Shown here: in pieces, positions 28,076 through 37,966 of the stretch
Layout: every line of letters starts with the position of its first letter
Numbering within the stretch: position 1 is the first letter of the stretch
NCBI GenBank assembly: GCA_963705155.1
Contig: CAVPJC010000013.1
Coordinates: 1 to 64,000 of the forward strand
Origin: CAVPJC01 sp963705155
Lineage (GTDB): Bacteria > Chloroflexota > Anaerolineae > Anaerolineales > UBA4823
Direction: 5' to 3'
DNA length: 64,000 nucleotides
Position numbers and translations under genes: made by a program
Notes under the pieces: generated by a model
Told to the model about the DNA's origin: nothing
The model's input: the letters and a program-made list of their open reading frames with translations, nothing else
Database searches by the model: none

Positions 28076-28863
28076 ATGAGTGTGATTTTAGCATCTGCCT
28101 GGCACCCACGTGGAGAACTGTCACGTTTCAGGCGCCTGCTTCCACAATTAGCCCAGGCGTACAGCGGGTTGGCAGTTACTTTGCCGCCGGATGCAGATCA
28201 TCAGGTAGCAGCCGATCTGCAGGCTGCCCTGGATGCAGCAGGGGCTGCCCAACCGCCTTGTGCTGACCCCGGATTGGTCATGGGGACGGCACCTTGCCCT
28301 TCAGCACGCGTTGGATCTACCCGGTCAGCAGGTGCACTATGTGGATTTTGACCGGCTGCTGCGGTGGGTGGAAACCCAGCCGGAGGAATGGCGCCGAAGT
28401 AGTTAACCAGCTGGCTGGCATCGAGTGCCTCCTGATCGGACGAACACCACCGGCTTACGCCACCCACCCGCAAGCCCTGGTGCAGACCGAAGCCATCAGC
28501 AACCGGGTGGTCTCGCACATCCTGGGAATTTCAGTGGATGTCAGCGCAGGCTCCAAGGGTTTTAGCCGGGAGGCAGCGGCCTTCCTGGTATCGCAGTGCA
28601 CACCGGGCCGTGCCCTGGGCACCGATGCAGTCTGGCCGATCCGTCTGCAGCGGGCTGGTTTTGGAGTGAAATACATTGAGGTGGATGGCCTGGATTGGGA
28701 GATTGCCGACCAGCACCGCGATCAGGCTGCCAATGAGCTGGATCAGAGGCTGAAGGCCGCCGAGTATGACGCCAACCCTGTTCACTGGGCGAAGCGAACC
28801 GCTGTGGCGATGGAGATTGTGGAATGTGCTTTGGAGAGCGCGGGCGATCATATTTCGATATAA
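28076..28863 (+). CDS. Unrecognised protein, possibly glycosyltransferase-like (frameshifted)
   Basis: The N-terminal part (MSVILASAWHPRGELSRFRR) is in one frame; the middle (QQVHYVDFDRLLRWVETQPE, about 28325-28395) is in a second; the remainder, with GKGF-like text GSKGFSREAAAFLV and ALGTDAVWPIRLQRAGFGV, returns in a third. Spliced length is about 260 residues. The DFD in YVDFDRLL followed by a late GTD-xWP pattern recalls GT-A-fold nucleotide-sugar enzymes, but this is a weak inference. It starts 10 nt after the Cys-rich gene and ends 31 nt before the second leuS. Confidence 0.6.
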
Positions 28864-28893
28864 TCAGGACTTATAACAAGACTGGAGAGAAGA

Positions 28894-31372
28894 ATGACCA
28901 ATCCCCCCATTTATAATCAGGCAGAAATTGAGCGCAAATGGCAGGAGCGTTGGGAGGCCGATGGCTTGTATCACAGTGATATCGACCCATCTCGGCCCAA
29001 GCATTACGCCCTGACGATGCTGCCGTACCCCTCCGGCGATCTGCACATCGGGCACTGGTACGCCATGACGCCCTCGGACGCCCGCGCCCGTTATATGCGC
29101 ATGAGGGGGTACAACGTCCTATTTCCGATGGGTTTTGATGCTTTTGGCTTGCCTGCTGAAAACGCGGCGATCAAGCGCGGCATTCATCCCAAAGAATGGA
29201 CCTATGCCAACATTGACCGGATGCGTATCCAGCTGCGCTCCATGGGCGCCATGTATGACTGGCGGCGGGAGGCCGTTTCGGCCGACCCACAGTATTACCG
29301 GTGGTCGCAGTGGTTTTTTACCCAACTGCACCAGCATGGATTGGCCTATCGAAAGATGTCGCCAGTAGATTGGTGCCCGAACTGCAACACCACCCTGGCG
29401 CGCGAGCAGGTATGGGGCGAAGACCGTCACTGTGAGCGCTGCGGCACACCCGTCATTAAGAAAGACCTGGAACAGTGGTTTTTCCGCACCACCCAGTACG
29501 CCAACGAACTGCTGGATTTTTCGAATATTGACTGGCCTGAGCGTGTGCAAACGCTGCAAACCAATTGGATCGGGCGTTCAACAGGTTCCGAAGTCCATTT
29601 TTCAGTGGATGACGCCGGGTTGACTGCCGAAGAAGCCCGTCTCACCGTTTTTACCACGCGGCCCGATACCCTGTGGGGCGCCACCTTTATGGTTTTGGCC
29701 CCCGAACACCCCCTGGTCGAGAAAATCAGCTCGGTTGGACAAAAAACTGCTGTGCAGGCCTATGTGGAGCAGGCATCGCGGCAGACGGATATCCAACGTG
29801 AGGCGAGCGATAAGGAAAAAACGGGCGTCTTCACGGGCGCTTATGCTCGCAATCCCGTGAACGATGAGCGCATTCCCATCTGGATTGCCGATTATGTGCT
29901 GATGACCTACGGCACCGGCGCCATTATGGCAGTGCCTGCTCACGACCAGCGTGACTTTGAGTTCGCCCGGAAATTCGGATTGGAGGTGCGCGTGGTCATT
30001 CAGCCGGAGGATTTGCCCGCGCTGGACGGCGCCAGCCTGGTGGAATCGGTGCCGGCTTCGGGGCGTATGGTGAACTCAGGCCTGCTCAGCGGCACGCCTG
30101 GCGCGCAGGCATTTGATGCTGCCGTGACCTACCTGGAAGAACGCGGCCTGGGAAAGCGCGCCACCAATTTCCGGCTGCGAGACTGGTTGATCTCCCGCCA
30201 GCGCTACTGGGGAGCTCCGATACCGATTGTTTACTGCCCCGAGCACGGCGCGGTAGTTGTGCCGGATGAACAGCTGCCGGTTCTGCTGCCGGATGACGTA
30301 GCCTGGCTTCCGACCGGAGAAAGCCCGCTCAAACTGCATCCTACCTGGAAGAAGACCACCTGCCCGACCTGTGGGCGTGCAGCCGTGCGCGAGACAGACA
30401 CGATGGACACCTTTATGTGCTCTTCGTGGTATCACCTGCGCTACCTCAGTCCAAACTATGACCAGGGGCCGTTTGATCCAGCTGAATATGATTACTGGAT
30501 GCCGGTGGATACCTATACAGGCGGTATTGAACACGCCACCATGCACCTGATCTACACGCGCTTCTTTCATAAAGCCGGGCGCGATATGGGTGTGATGAAA
30601 GGCCCCGAACCGATGACGCAGCTGCGAAATCAGGGGATCATCCTGGGAGAAGATTCTGGAAAAGATGTCCAAGAGCCGCGGCAACGTGGTAGCCCCGGAT
30701 GCGCTGGTAAGCCGTTACGGAGCCGACACCGTGCGCGCATACCTGATGTTCTTTGCACGGTGGGATATGGGCGCACCCTGGAGTTATAGCGGTATTGACG
30801 GCACATTCCGCTGGGTGAAGCGGGTCTGGAATCTGGTAACCGATCCCGATACCCGCGTAGGTGCATCTGCTGAAAACTCACCCGATCTGCGCAGCCTGCG
30901 CCGCAAAGTCCACCAGACGCTCCAGCGAGTGACACATGACTTTGATACCTTCGAGTTCAATACGATCGTTTCCAGCCTGATGGAATTGTTGAATGAGATG
31001 TACCGTTTCCGGGATCAAGGCGCCGGCGGCTCGCCAGAGTGGAGCGAGGCAATCGACATTTACCTGCGCATGATGGCCCCGGTGACGCCCCATGTGGCCG
31101 AGGAATTGTGGGCTTATCTTGGTAAACCTTACTCTATCCACACCTGCGAATGGCCAACGGTGGATAAGGCCGCCGCGGCGGACGAGGAAATCACCCTGGT
31201 GGTGCAGGTCAACGGTAAGGTTCGCGACCGTCTGACCGTGCCCGCTGGCACCGGTGACGAGCAGGTCAAGAACCAGGCACTGGCATCCCCGGCAGTGCAA
31301 AAATTCCTGGAAGGGCGCCCGCCCAGGAAGGTGATCGTTGTACCGGGCCGGCTGGTGAATATCGTCGGTTAG
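28894..31372 (+). CDS. leuS: Second leucyl-tRNA synthetase (one frameshift)
   Basis: HIGH is seen in GDLHIGHWYAMTPSDARARY, editing-site text in TTRPDTLWGATF and VPAHDQRDFEFARK, and a complete zinc module CPNC...CERC near residue 170-190. The frame breaks at about 30655, exactly at the catalytic loop: removing one G restores EDSEKMSKSRGNVVAPDAL. The C-terminal anticodon-binding region ends with VVQVNGKVRDRLTV. Spliced length is about 826 residues. GGAGAGA precedes the ATG, and a TATAAT at 28859-28864 could give it a separate promoter. A strong terminator follows. Confidence 0.93.
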
Positions 31373-31393
31373 GTTTAAGTTGTTCCATCCCAC

Positions 31394-31431
31394 GGGCTGG
31401 CAGATGTGCTTTCATCTGCCAGCCCTTTTTT
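31394..31431 (+). terminator. Strong rho-independent terminator after the leuS region
   Basis: A perfect 13-bp stem pairs GGGCTGGCAGATG (31394-31406) with CATCTGCCAGCCC (31413-31425) around TGCTTT, followed by six T. It closes the ilvE-leuS-leuS unit. Confidence 0.95.
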
Positions 31432-31480
31432 ATTCGACCTTCCCAACGCTTTCGTAAGGCACAACCAATCTTTCTGGCAA

Positions 31481-31486
31481 TATAAT
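31481..31486 (+). promoter_or_regulatory. -10 box for a probable leaderless transcript
   Basis: TATAAT ends 6 nt before the ATG at 31493, so transcription should begin at or next to the start codon. No ribosome binding site is present. The -35 region is not close to consensus. Confidence 0.55.
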
Positions 31487-31492
31487 ACGCCT

Positions 31493-33575
31493 ATGTCCAC
31501 ATTAACTGCCACGTCGAACCATGGTTTTCGCAAGTGGCTGCCGCTCATTCTGATCAGCAGCCTGGGACTGTTTCTGGAGCTGGCGGTGATCCGTTGGCTC
31601 TCGGTTGAAGTGCGCCTGTTTGCCTATTTCAAAAATCTTCCACTTCTGGCAGCTTTTCTGGGATTGGCAATCGGTTTTGCGCTGGTGAACAAAGACCAGG
31701 ATTACCTGAAAGTATTTGCCCCGCTGCTGCTGGTATTCTCTACGCTGATCGTGGTTTTTGGGCGGTTTACTGCCACTCGTTACCTGGCCTACCCTTCCAG
31801 CGAGGATGAGCACCTGTGGTACACCGCGCCGCTGGCCTACTGGCCGGCGTTGTTGGTTTTCCTGGGAATTGTGGCGGTGTTTTTTATGCTGACCATGCTT
31901 CTCTTTATACCACTCGGGCAGGCCACCGGTAAAGAAATGGCCCGGCATGCACCGGTGCAGGCCTACGTGGTTAATATCGTCGCCAGCCTGGTGGGAACCT
32001 GGGTTTTCTCGCTGGTTTCTTTTTTGCAAACACCGCCGGTGGTCTGGTTCATCCTGGCATTGGGTGGATTGATGGGGTACTGCATGTTGAGAGGCGCCCC
32101 GTTACGCCGGGATGCTGTCATCTACGCCGTTATCCTGGTCGCTATGTTCTTTACCGGTCAGGGTGTGATATGGTCGCCGTACCAGAGATTGAGCATCAAA
32201 GAAGTGAGAGTTCGACAGCCCAATCGATGGCCAATCGATCAACGCGGGTTATATCCTGGATGTGCAGCAGGTGTTTTACCAATCGGCGACCAATCTCTCA
32301 GATGATTTTGTTGAGCAAAATCGTCAGTCTATTCCAAATCTGGAGCTGGCAGTACAGTCCTATAACCTACCTTATCTGTTCGCACCGCCTGGAGGCCGGG
32401 TGCTGATCGTGGGGGCAGGCATGGGCAATGACGTGGCTGCGGCGCTGCGCATGGGCATGGGATCCGTCGATGCTGTGGAAATTGACCCGGCGATACAGAA
32501 ACTCGGTGTTGAATTGCACCCCGAAAAGCCTTACGACGACGAGCGCGTTCACCGCATCGTGGATGACGCCCGTTCTTTCTTTGTCAATACCCGGAATAAG
32601 TATGACGTGATTGCCTTCGGCCTGCTCGATTCGCATATGCTGCTCTCCAGTCTGTCGAGTGTGCGCCTGGATTCCTATGTGTATACCCTGGAGAGTTTTA
32701 CCCAGGCGCGCGAACACCTGGCGCCGGATGGAATTGTTGCGGTTACCTTTGCCGTGACGCCCTGGATAGAAGAGCGCCTGGGCCGGATGATGGTGCAGGT
32801 ATTTGGTCCGGAGCGTGTCTATCTATCCCGAAATTCAAGCGGGTCAACTTTTGTGGGCGGGCAGCTCACCGGCGAGCAGCTTGCCAGGGGTGGACTGGTT
32901 CGCTGGGCGCCCTCGGCTGAGTATGGCGGTATCCCATTGACCACGGATGATTGGCCGTATTTTTATATGCGCTCACGCAGCATCCCCGATGCTTACTGGC
33001 AAATGCTTCTGTTGGTTGGCGTGCTGGCTGTGCTGCTCATGCGGCGTTCCTTCCCGGAAGCGTTGCACCCCGATTGGCATTTCTGGCTGCTTGGGGCAGG
33101 ATTTTTACTGATCGAATTCACCAGCGTCACACGGCTGGCGCTGCTTTTTGGCACCACCTGGTTGGTCAATGCCCTGGCGATAAGCGGTGTGCTGCTGATG
33201 ATCCTGGGCGCCAATCTAATTGTCCTGTGGCGGCAGCACATACCGGTGCGCCTGGTGTACGGCTTGATGTTTGCCAGTTTAATCCTGGTGTATTTCTTCC
33301 CTCTCGACCTGTTGAACGGCCTGCCTGTGCTGCTCAAGGCGCTTGCCGGGTTGGTGCTGCTATCCTTGCCGCTGTTCTTTTCAGGGATGATTTTTAGCGA
33401 ATCTCTGCGCCGGGCGGGTGAAACAGCCCGGCCGCTGGCCTCCAACCTGACCGGCTCGGTCGCCGGAGGCGTGCTGGAATATAGTTCCATCTGGTGGGGG
33501 GTGCAAAGCCTGTACGTCACCGCCGCGGTGGTGTACCTGCTGGCGCTGCTGGCCTACCTGCGTAAAAAGCGCTGA
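31493..33575 (+). CDS. Membrane protein with an embedded spermidine-synthase-like domain (frameshifted)
   Basis: The N-terminal 230 or so residues form about seven membrane helices. A Rossmann domain follows (about 290-470): GGRVLIVGAGMGNDVAAAL, AVEIDPAIQKLG, VDDARSFFVNTRNKYDVIAF. About six more helices end the protein. The middle resembles the aminopropyltransferase/spermidine synthase fold, but the catalytic Asp expected after YDVI is not there (AFGLLDSHM), so polyamine synthesis is unlikely. One frame break lies near 32200-32240. Spliced length is about 694 residues. Membrane-bound relatives are known in many bacteria, generally without assigned function. Confidence 0.75.
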
Positions 33576-33606
33576 TCAATACAACGGTGAGGCTATCCAA
33601 AAAGCA

Positions 33607-33659
33607 GGGCGAAGCGTGGAAATACCGCCATATATTCTGTACAGGACATCGCTTCGCCC
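33607..33659. repeat. 10-bp inverted repeat in an intergenic region
   Basis: GGGCGAAGCG (33607-33616) is complementary to CGCTTCGCCC (33650-33659), with a 33-nt AT-richer loop. No T-tract follows on either strand. It lies between convergent genes and could be a terminator-like structure or the remnant of a small interspersed repeat. Confidence 0.45.
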
Positions 33660-33721
33660 CAACAGGTGGCCGTGATGGATTGCAACGACTTCCTTTTTGT
33701 ACAACCCCACGTACTCTACGG

Positions 33722-34402
33722 TCAGGGAATGGGTTCGAGGAAGTAGAATTTGCCAGTCGCCGAGCCTTCCGCCGACCAACCCGTCACACCATCCGGAAGC
33801 TGCACATTCCACCACAGGTAGGCGCTCCCTTTATACGGTGTACACACCGGCCCGCCAATGATTTGGAGCTGCGTGGTCGTGGGATTGGTCCGAACCAGCT
33901 TCTTCCCGATCCCGGGCTCCTCTCGCAGGTTGAGATTGGTGGTGATTCGGGCATTATCGCCCACCTTCAGGCGGGTCGGAAGAGCCAGCGGGCAATCGAC
34001 GGCAGCAGCTGTCGCTGCCGGAGCGGGTGTATCCAAAACGGCCGGGGTTGCTGTGGGCGCTTCTGTGGGGCTGCTGGTGGCTTCTGGCGTTGCGGTGGGC
34101 ATCTGTGCGGTTGTAGGTGATGGTAAAGATTCCGGCGTTGCCGATGCCGGTGGTGCAGTCGTCGGTGTGGCAGGAGGAAGTTGTGTTGCCGTTGGCAGTA
34201 CGGTGGGGGTAGAGACCGGTGTTTGGGTGGGCTGTGGGGGCGAAGTAGCTATGCTAACTTGAGTCACTGGTGTTGGTTCTATCCCCGCGATTGTGCCTGG
34301 CCTTTGCGCCTGGAAGATGAACACAATCAAGAGAATCAACAGGATCAGGGCAACAATCAATTTGAATGTATCGTAGTTTATCCAACGACGGGGTGTGTCC
34401 AT
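33722..34402 (-). CDS. Membrane-anchored SH3-domain protein with Pro/Thr linker
   Basis: A 226-residue protein. Residues about 13-31 form one membrane helix (LIVALILLILLIVFIFQ), residues about 45-135 a linker of Pro, Thr, Ala and Ser (repeats such as PTATPEATSSP), and the C-terminal 80 residues a bacterial SH3 domain (NARITTNLNLREEPGIGKKL, then WWNVQLPDGVTGWS). SH3b domains commonly bind peptidoglycan or cell-surface polymers, so this is probably an extracellular wall-binding protein. It starts 5 nt after the stop of the HhH protein gene. The gene is intact. Confidence 0.82.
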   Translation of the reverse strand: MDTPRRWINYDTFKLIVALILLILLIVFIFQAQRPGTIAGIEPTPVTQVSIATSPPQPTQTPVSTPTVLPTATQLPPATPTTAPPASATPESLPSPTTAQMPTATPEATSSPTEAPTATPAVLDTPAPAATAAAVDCPLALPTRLKVGDNARITTNLNLREEPGIGKKLVRTNPTTTQLQIIGGPVCTPYKGSAYLWWNVQLPDGVTGWSAEGSATGKFYFLEPIP

Positions 34403-34407
34403 GATTA

Positions 34408-34812
34408 TTATCCCCCCCTGTCTTTTTTCGCTGCCAGCTCCCGGGCTTGTTGGATAATATCGTCTTCATCTGCCAGGCGCTGGATCATATCCCCCACGAT
34501 TTCGCGCAGACGCTCCTTCTTGAGAGCTGCCAGGTCTTGAAATGTGTAAATGCCAGCCTGATTTAGTTTTCTGGCAATCACCGGGCCAATCCCTTTGATT
34601 ACGATCAGATCATCTGGCGTTGGAACAGCTATCGCTGCCATGCGGTTTGCAGACAGCATATCCTCTGCCTCACGGTTGGCCAGGTGGCGCTTGCATTCGT
34701 CGAGCTCTGCTTGCAGGTCTGCGCGGCGTTTCCGCCAGTAAACCCAATCGATGATCCATTCAACCAGCCAACCCACCAGTAGCCCCAAAATGAATACCGC
34801 AGGTGTAGACAT
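34408..34812 (-). CDS. Membrane-anchored helix-hairpin-helix protein
   Basis: A 134-residue protein with an N-terminal membrane segment (VFILGLLVGWLVEWIIDWVY), a short coiled-coil-like region (ADLQAELDECKRHLANRE), and a C-terminal helix-hairpin-helix of the type LIVIKGIGPVIARKLNQAG, followed by IYTFQDLAAL. HhH domains of this form appear in many small bacterial proteins of unknown role; nucleic-acid or protein binding is possible. AAGGAGGGG precedes the ATG. It sits between the SGNH hydrolase and SH3 genes on the same strand. Confidence 0.8.
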   Translation of the reverse strand: MSTPAVFILGLLVGWLVEWIIDWVYWRKRRADLQAELDECKRHLANREAEDMLSANRMAAIAVPTPDDLIVIKGIGPVIARKLNQAGIYTFQDLAALKKERLREIVGDMIQRLADEDDIIQQARELAAKKDRGG

Positions 34813-34850
34813 GAATCCCCTCCTTTCTAAATTTGAAAAAATCTGTGGTT

Positions 34851-35519
34851 TTAGCCTGACTCGCCAATCATCGTTTTGACTTGCGCCGCCACTGCGGAGC
34901 CGAGTTTCTTGTGTTCGCCGGCGTCCAGGTGGATGCCATCCAGTTTACTGGAGACAACGACTGCCCCCGTATCCAAAAAGCCACAACCCAACTCTGCGGC
35001 TATTGCGGCGTAATGCCGGGCAAACAAACGGGATTTGGACACCGCGCCTTCAAACATCTCGCTGAAATCGGCCATGGCAGCCACGGACGGCGGCGCCATC
35101 AGCAGCAGCAGTGGGGGCCGACCGTTGATGCCAGCCTCGCTCTTCATCACAATGCGGGCCAGGACGGCCGCTCCAAAGGCGATATCCTGAGCTGAAAGGC
35201 TGAACCGCTTTTTGAGATCGTTGGTGCCAAGCAGGATGATGACCAGGTCCAGCGGGCGGTGCGTGTCCAGGCAGGGTATCAGGTACTCTTTGCCATTCTT
35301 ATAACCTTCGATGGGATCATCCCAAACCGTTGTGCGTCCGCCCAGGCCTTCTTCAATGATCTCGTATCCTTCACCCAGAATATTGCGCAGCACACCAGGC
35401 CAGCGCTCATCCCGCGCAAAACGATCACCGTTCTGTGGGTTGGAACCCCAGGTATTGGAATCGCCGAAGCACAAAATGCGGTAGATTGGATTCCTCCCTG
35501 TTACCAGGAATATATGCAA
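34851..35519 (-). CDS. SGNH/GDSL family hydrolase
   Basis: An esterase-type fold of about 210-222 residues. Block I is ILCFGDSNTWGS with the nucleophile Ser, block III is LLGTNDLKK, and the C-terminal DGIHLDAGEH supplies the Asp and His. Ser, Gly, Asn, His are all present, so it should be active on an ester; the substrate is unknown. The start is unclear: ATG at 35519 has no binding site, while GGGAGGA lies at about 35495 and is followed by ATC instead of a usual start codon, which suggests an alternative start or a base error. Confidence 0.83.
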   Translation of the reverse strand: MHIFLVTGRNPIYRILCFGDSNTWGSNPQNGDRFARDERWPGVLRNILGEGYEIIEEGLGGRTTVWDDPIEGYKNGKEYLIPCLDTHRPLDLVIILLGTNDLKKRFSLSAQDIAFGAAVLARIVMKSEAGINGRPPLLLLMAPPSVAAMADFSEMFEGAVSKSRLFARHYAAIAAELGCGFLDTGAVVVSSKLDGIHLDAGEHKKLGSAVAAQVKTMIGESG

Positions 35520-35661
35520 GATTGTTCTTAAGAAGTATAGTGAAATCTGACAAAATAGTCAATTGTTTGAACAGATTAACGACTGCACAGACATCCTTGA
35601 ACTATGGTTTGTACGGATGAATACTGACCTTCCAACCGGATCGTGCGGCGTTTTTCGGTTG

Positions 35662-35667
35662 TATAAT
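35662..35667 (+). promoter_or_regulatory. -10 box for a probable leaderless transcript
   Basis: TATAAT ends 6 nt before the ATG at 35674. As at 31481, no ribosome binding site lies between. Confidence 0.55.
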
Positions 35668-35673
35668 ACACCC

Positions 35674-37056
35674 ATGCCACCCGATGACGAATTGATCCAT
35701 GCCCTTCAAGCAGCATTGCAGACCACGCCAGATAATCTGCCGCTGCGCCAACACCTGGCCGAACTGCTGCTGGACGCAGGTCGTTACAAAGAATCCGAGC
35801 AGGAATACCGGAAGGCGCTTGACCTGGCTCCGAATGACCCCGCTCTGAAGTGCGGCCTGGCAGATGCCTATTTCCGCCAGGGTAAACACGAAGTAGCCCT
35901 GTTTATTCTGGAAGAGATGCTGCGCGGTTCCAACCCACCGGCGCTGGCTCACCTGCTGGCAGCGCGTGTGTATTTTCAATCCGGGGCGCACCAGCAGGCG
36001 GTGGACGCATACAACACAGCTGTGCAGGCTGACGCCTCCCTGGCAGACGCCGCGCTGGAGACCCAACTGAAAGGTAAAACGCCAGGCGTGGGGTCTGATG
36101 AGCGCCCCAAGGTGTTGGTATCAGCCGAACCGTTACCCGCGGATACCACCGCTGAGGTCGAAAAACCGCGCCTGACCTTCCAGGATGTGGGAGGGATGGA
36201 GAAGCTCAAGGAAGAGATCCGCATGAAGATCATCCATCCCCTGGCGCATCCTGAAATTTACCGGGCTTATGGAAAAAGCACCGGCGGTGGGATCTTGATG
36301 TACGGCCCGCCGGGCTGCGGTAAAACCTACATAGCACGCGCCACCGCCGGTGAAGTTCAGGCGCATTTTATGGGCATCGGCATCCATGAAGTGCTGAATA
36401 TGTACCTGGGGCAGAGCGAGAGCAATCTGCACGACATCTTTGAGCTGGCGCGGGCGAATACCCCCTGTGTTTTATTTTTCGATGAGGTAGACGCCCTGGG
36501 CGCCAGCCGCACCGATATGCGCCAGAGCGCCGGGAGGCACGTCATCAACCAGTTCCTGGCGGAGATGGATGGCATCGCCAGCTCAAACGAAGGTGTGTTG
36601 GTACTGGCAGCCACCAACGCCCCCTGGCATCTGGATCCGGCCTTGCGCCGTCCGGGCCGTTTCGATCGTGTGCTTTTTGTGCCGCCGCCAGATTTTGAGG
36701 CGCGCAAGGCGATTCTGCAGATTTTGCTGTCGGGCAAGCCTGTTGAAGGGTTGGATTACGAGCGTCTATCCCGGGATGCAGATGGGTTCTCGGGCGCAGA
36801 TTTGAAGGGGGTGGTGGATCAGGCCGTGGAGCGCAAACTAACAGAAGCCATACGCCGCGGCGCTGCGCAGCCGATCAGTGGTAAAGAGTTGAGCGCCGTG
36901 ATCAAAGAGACCCACCCCACCACCCGCGAATGGTTTGCCACCGCCCGCAATTACGCTTTGTTTGCCAACCAGGGCGGGCTGTATGATGACATCGCCGATT
37001 ACCTGGAGCCGGGCGATAAGCCCGGCTTGCTCCCCAGGAAGTTTTTTAAGCGATAA
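35674..37056 (+). CDS. TPR-AAA+ ATPase fusion
   Basis: A 460-residue protein. The first 130 residues hold about three TPR-type helix pairs (RQHLAELLLDAGRYKESEQE, then GLADAYFRQGKHEVAL). After a linker comes a single AAA+ module like those of CDC48/FtsH: DVGGMEKLKEEI, Walker A YGPPGCGKTY, Walker B LFFDEVDALGA, and the second region of homology RRPGRFDRVLF. The C-terminal lid has GFSGADLKGVVDQAV. No protease domain or membrane segment is present. It probably remodels or unfolds a protein partner recruited by the TPR part. I choose 35674 because TATAAT lies just before; the longer frame has no homology. Confidence 0.88.
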   Translation: MPPDDELIHALQAALQTTPDNLPLRQHLAELLLDAGRYKESEQEYRKALDLAPNDPALKCGLADAYFRQGKHEVALFILEEMLRGSNPPALAHLLAARVYFQSGAHQQAVDAYNTAVQADASLADAALETQLKGKTPGVGSDERPKVLVSAEPLPADTTAEVEKPRLTFQDVGGMEKLKEEIRMKIIHPLAHPEIYRAYGKSTGGGILMYGPPGCGKTYIARATAGEVQAHFMGIGIHEVLNMYLGQSESNLHDIFELARANTPCVLFFDEVDALGASRTDMRQSAGRHVINQFLAEMDGIASSNEGVLVLAATNAPWHLDPALRRPGRFDRVLFVPPPDFEARKAILQILLSGKPVEGLDYERLSRDADGFSGADLKGVVDQAVERKLTEAIRRGAAQPISGKELSAVIKETHPTTREWFATARNYALFANQGGLYDDIADYLEPGDKPGLLPRKFFKR

Positions 37057-37070
37057 AATTTACCAGCGAC

Positions 37071-37946
37071 TTATTTGCATTCAGCAGGCATGCTGATCTG
37101 TATCGGCTCATTGATATTCGCGAGCTCAATCGTAAACTCTGTGTACATTACTTCGGCGTTCGGGTCACCCTCGGGGGCATTTCGTGTTTCCATGATCGCC
37201 GAGTATTTGACCAGATATTGCCCATCGAGCGCAACCCAGTATTCGCCTTTTGAAAGGGTCACTTCTGCGCCAGATGTGTTTCCCAGACCTTTCACGTCAA
37301 AGGTAAAGTGTTTGGTTTGGACTCCGTTAACCAATTCCTCGCCCACCAGGACCGGGTTTTCCACCGAAATAACCATATCCACCAGGCCGCTCAAGGATTC
37401 GGTCATCTCCTGTTCCAGGGGATCAAGCTCTTCAATTGTGCTGCTGCCATCATCGTTATCGCCTGGCAGGCTGCACGAGCGGTTGCCAATGCGGTACTCA
37501 TCGCTGCTTTCGCTCGATACTTCGGGATCGTCAGCTGAACTTTGGGTTGATTCGGAGTGACTGTGCCATGCGTCCAAATCAGAGTTATATTCATACGTGG
37601 TCTTCATCGAGTTTTTGTCGCTCGTTGTTGGGCCATTGACGACAACATTGAACATAACCCGGTAACTATTCAGACTCGCCAGTCCCTGGCGGATGCCGAT
37701 AGGGATGGTTACAACGACTTCCGTCGGAACCGGCTCCGGAGCGGCCGGCTGAGGGGCGGCCTGTTCGATCGCCGGGGCTGGCTCATTGCTCTCGCCGCCA
37801 GTTTCCTGGGGGGCTTCAACTTCGGGCGCAGCTGGCTGCTGGGGGGCAGTTTCTGCCTGTGGAACCCGGTTTGAAAAGTTGCAAGCCAAACCGGCGATGA
37901 GTAACACGGCAGCAACCACGAATATGAGATACCTTGGTTTAGACAT
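37071..37946 (-). CDS. Lipoprotein with LolA/LppX-like features
   Basis: A 291-residue exported lipoprotein. The signal peptide (YLIFVVAAVLLIAGLAC) ends in a Cys that would be lipidated, although the box reads G-L-A-C rather than L-A-G-C. Residues 28-75 are a Pro/Ala/Glu linker. The remainder is beta-rich and includes KHFTFDVKGLGNTSGAEVTL and YWVALDGQYLVKYSA, patterns seen in outer-surface lipid-binding domains. The family is uncertain. It ends 14 nt from the convergent AAA+ gene. The gene is intact. Confidence 0.7.
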   Translation of the reverse strand: MSKPRYLIFVVAAVLLIAGLACNFSNRVPQAETAPQQPAAPEVEAPQETGGESNEPAPAIEQAAPQPAAPEPVPTEVVVTIPIGIRQGLASLNSYRVMFNVVVNGPTTSDKNSMKTTYEYNSDLDAWHSHSESTQSSADDPEVSSESSDEYRIGNRSCSLPGDNDDGSSTIEELDPLEQEMTESLSGLVDMVISVENPVLVGEELVNGVQTKHFTFDVKGLGNTSGAEVTLSKGEYWVALDGQYLVKYSAIMETRNAPEGDPNAEVMYTEFTIELANINEPIQISMPAECK

Positions 37947-37966
37947 TTAGCTCTCCTTTGTATTGA

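Noticed and set aside
31493..33575. Annotation as a spermidine synthase
   Set aside because: The fold is similar, but the catalytic Asp motif is absent and the protein is mostly membrane helices.
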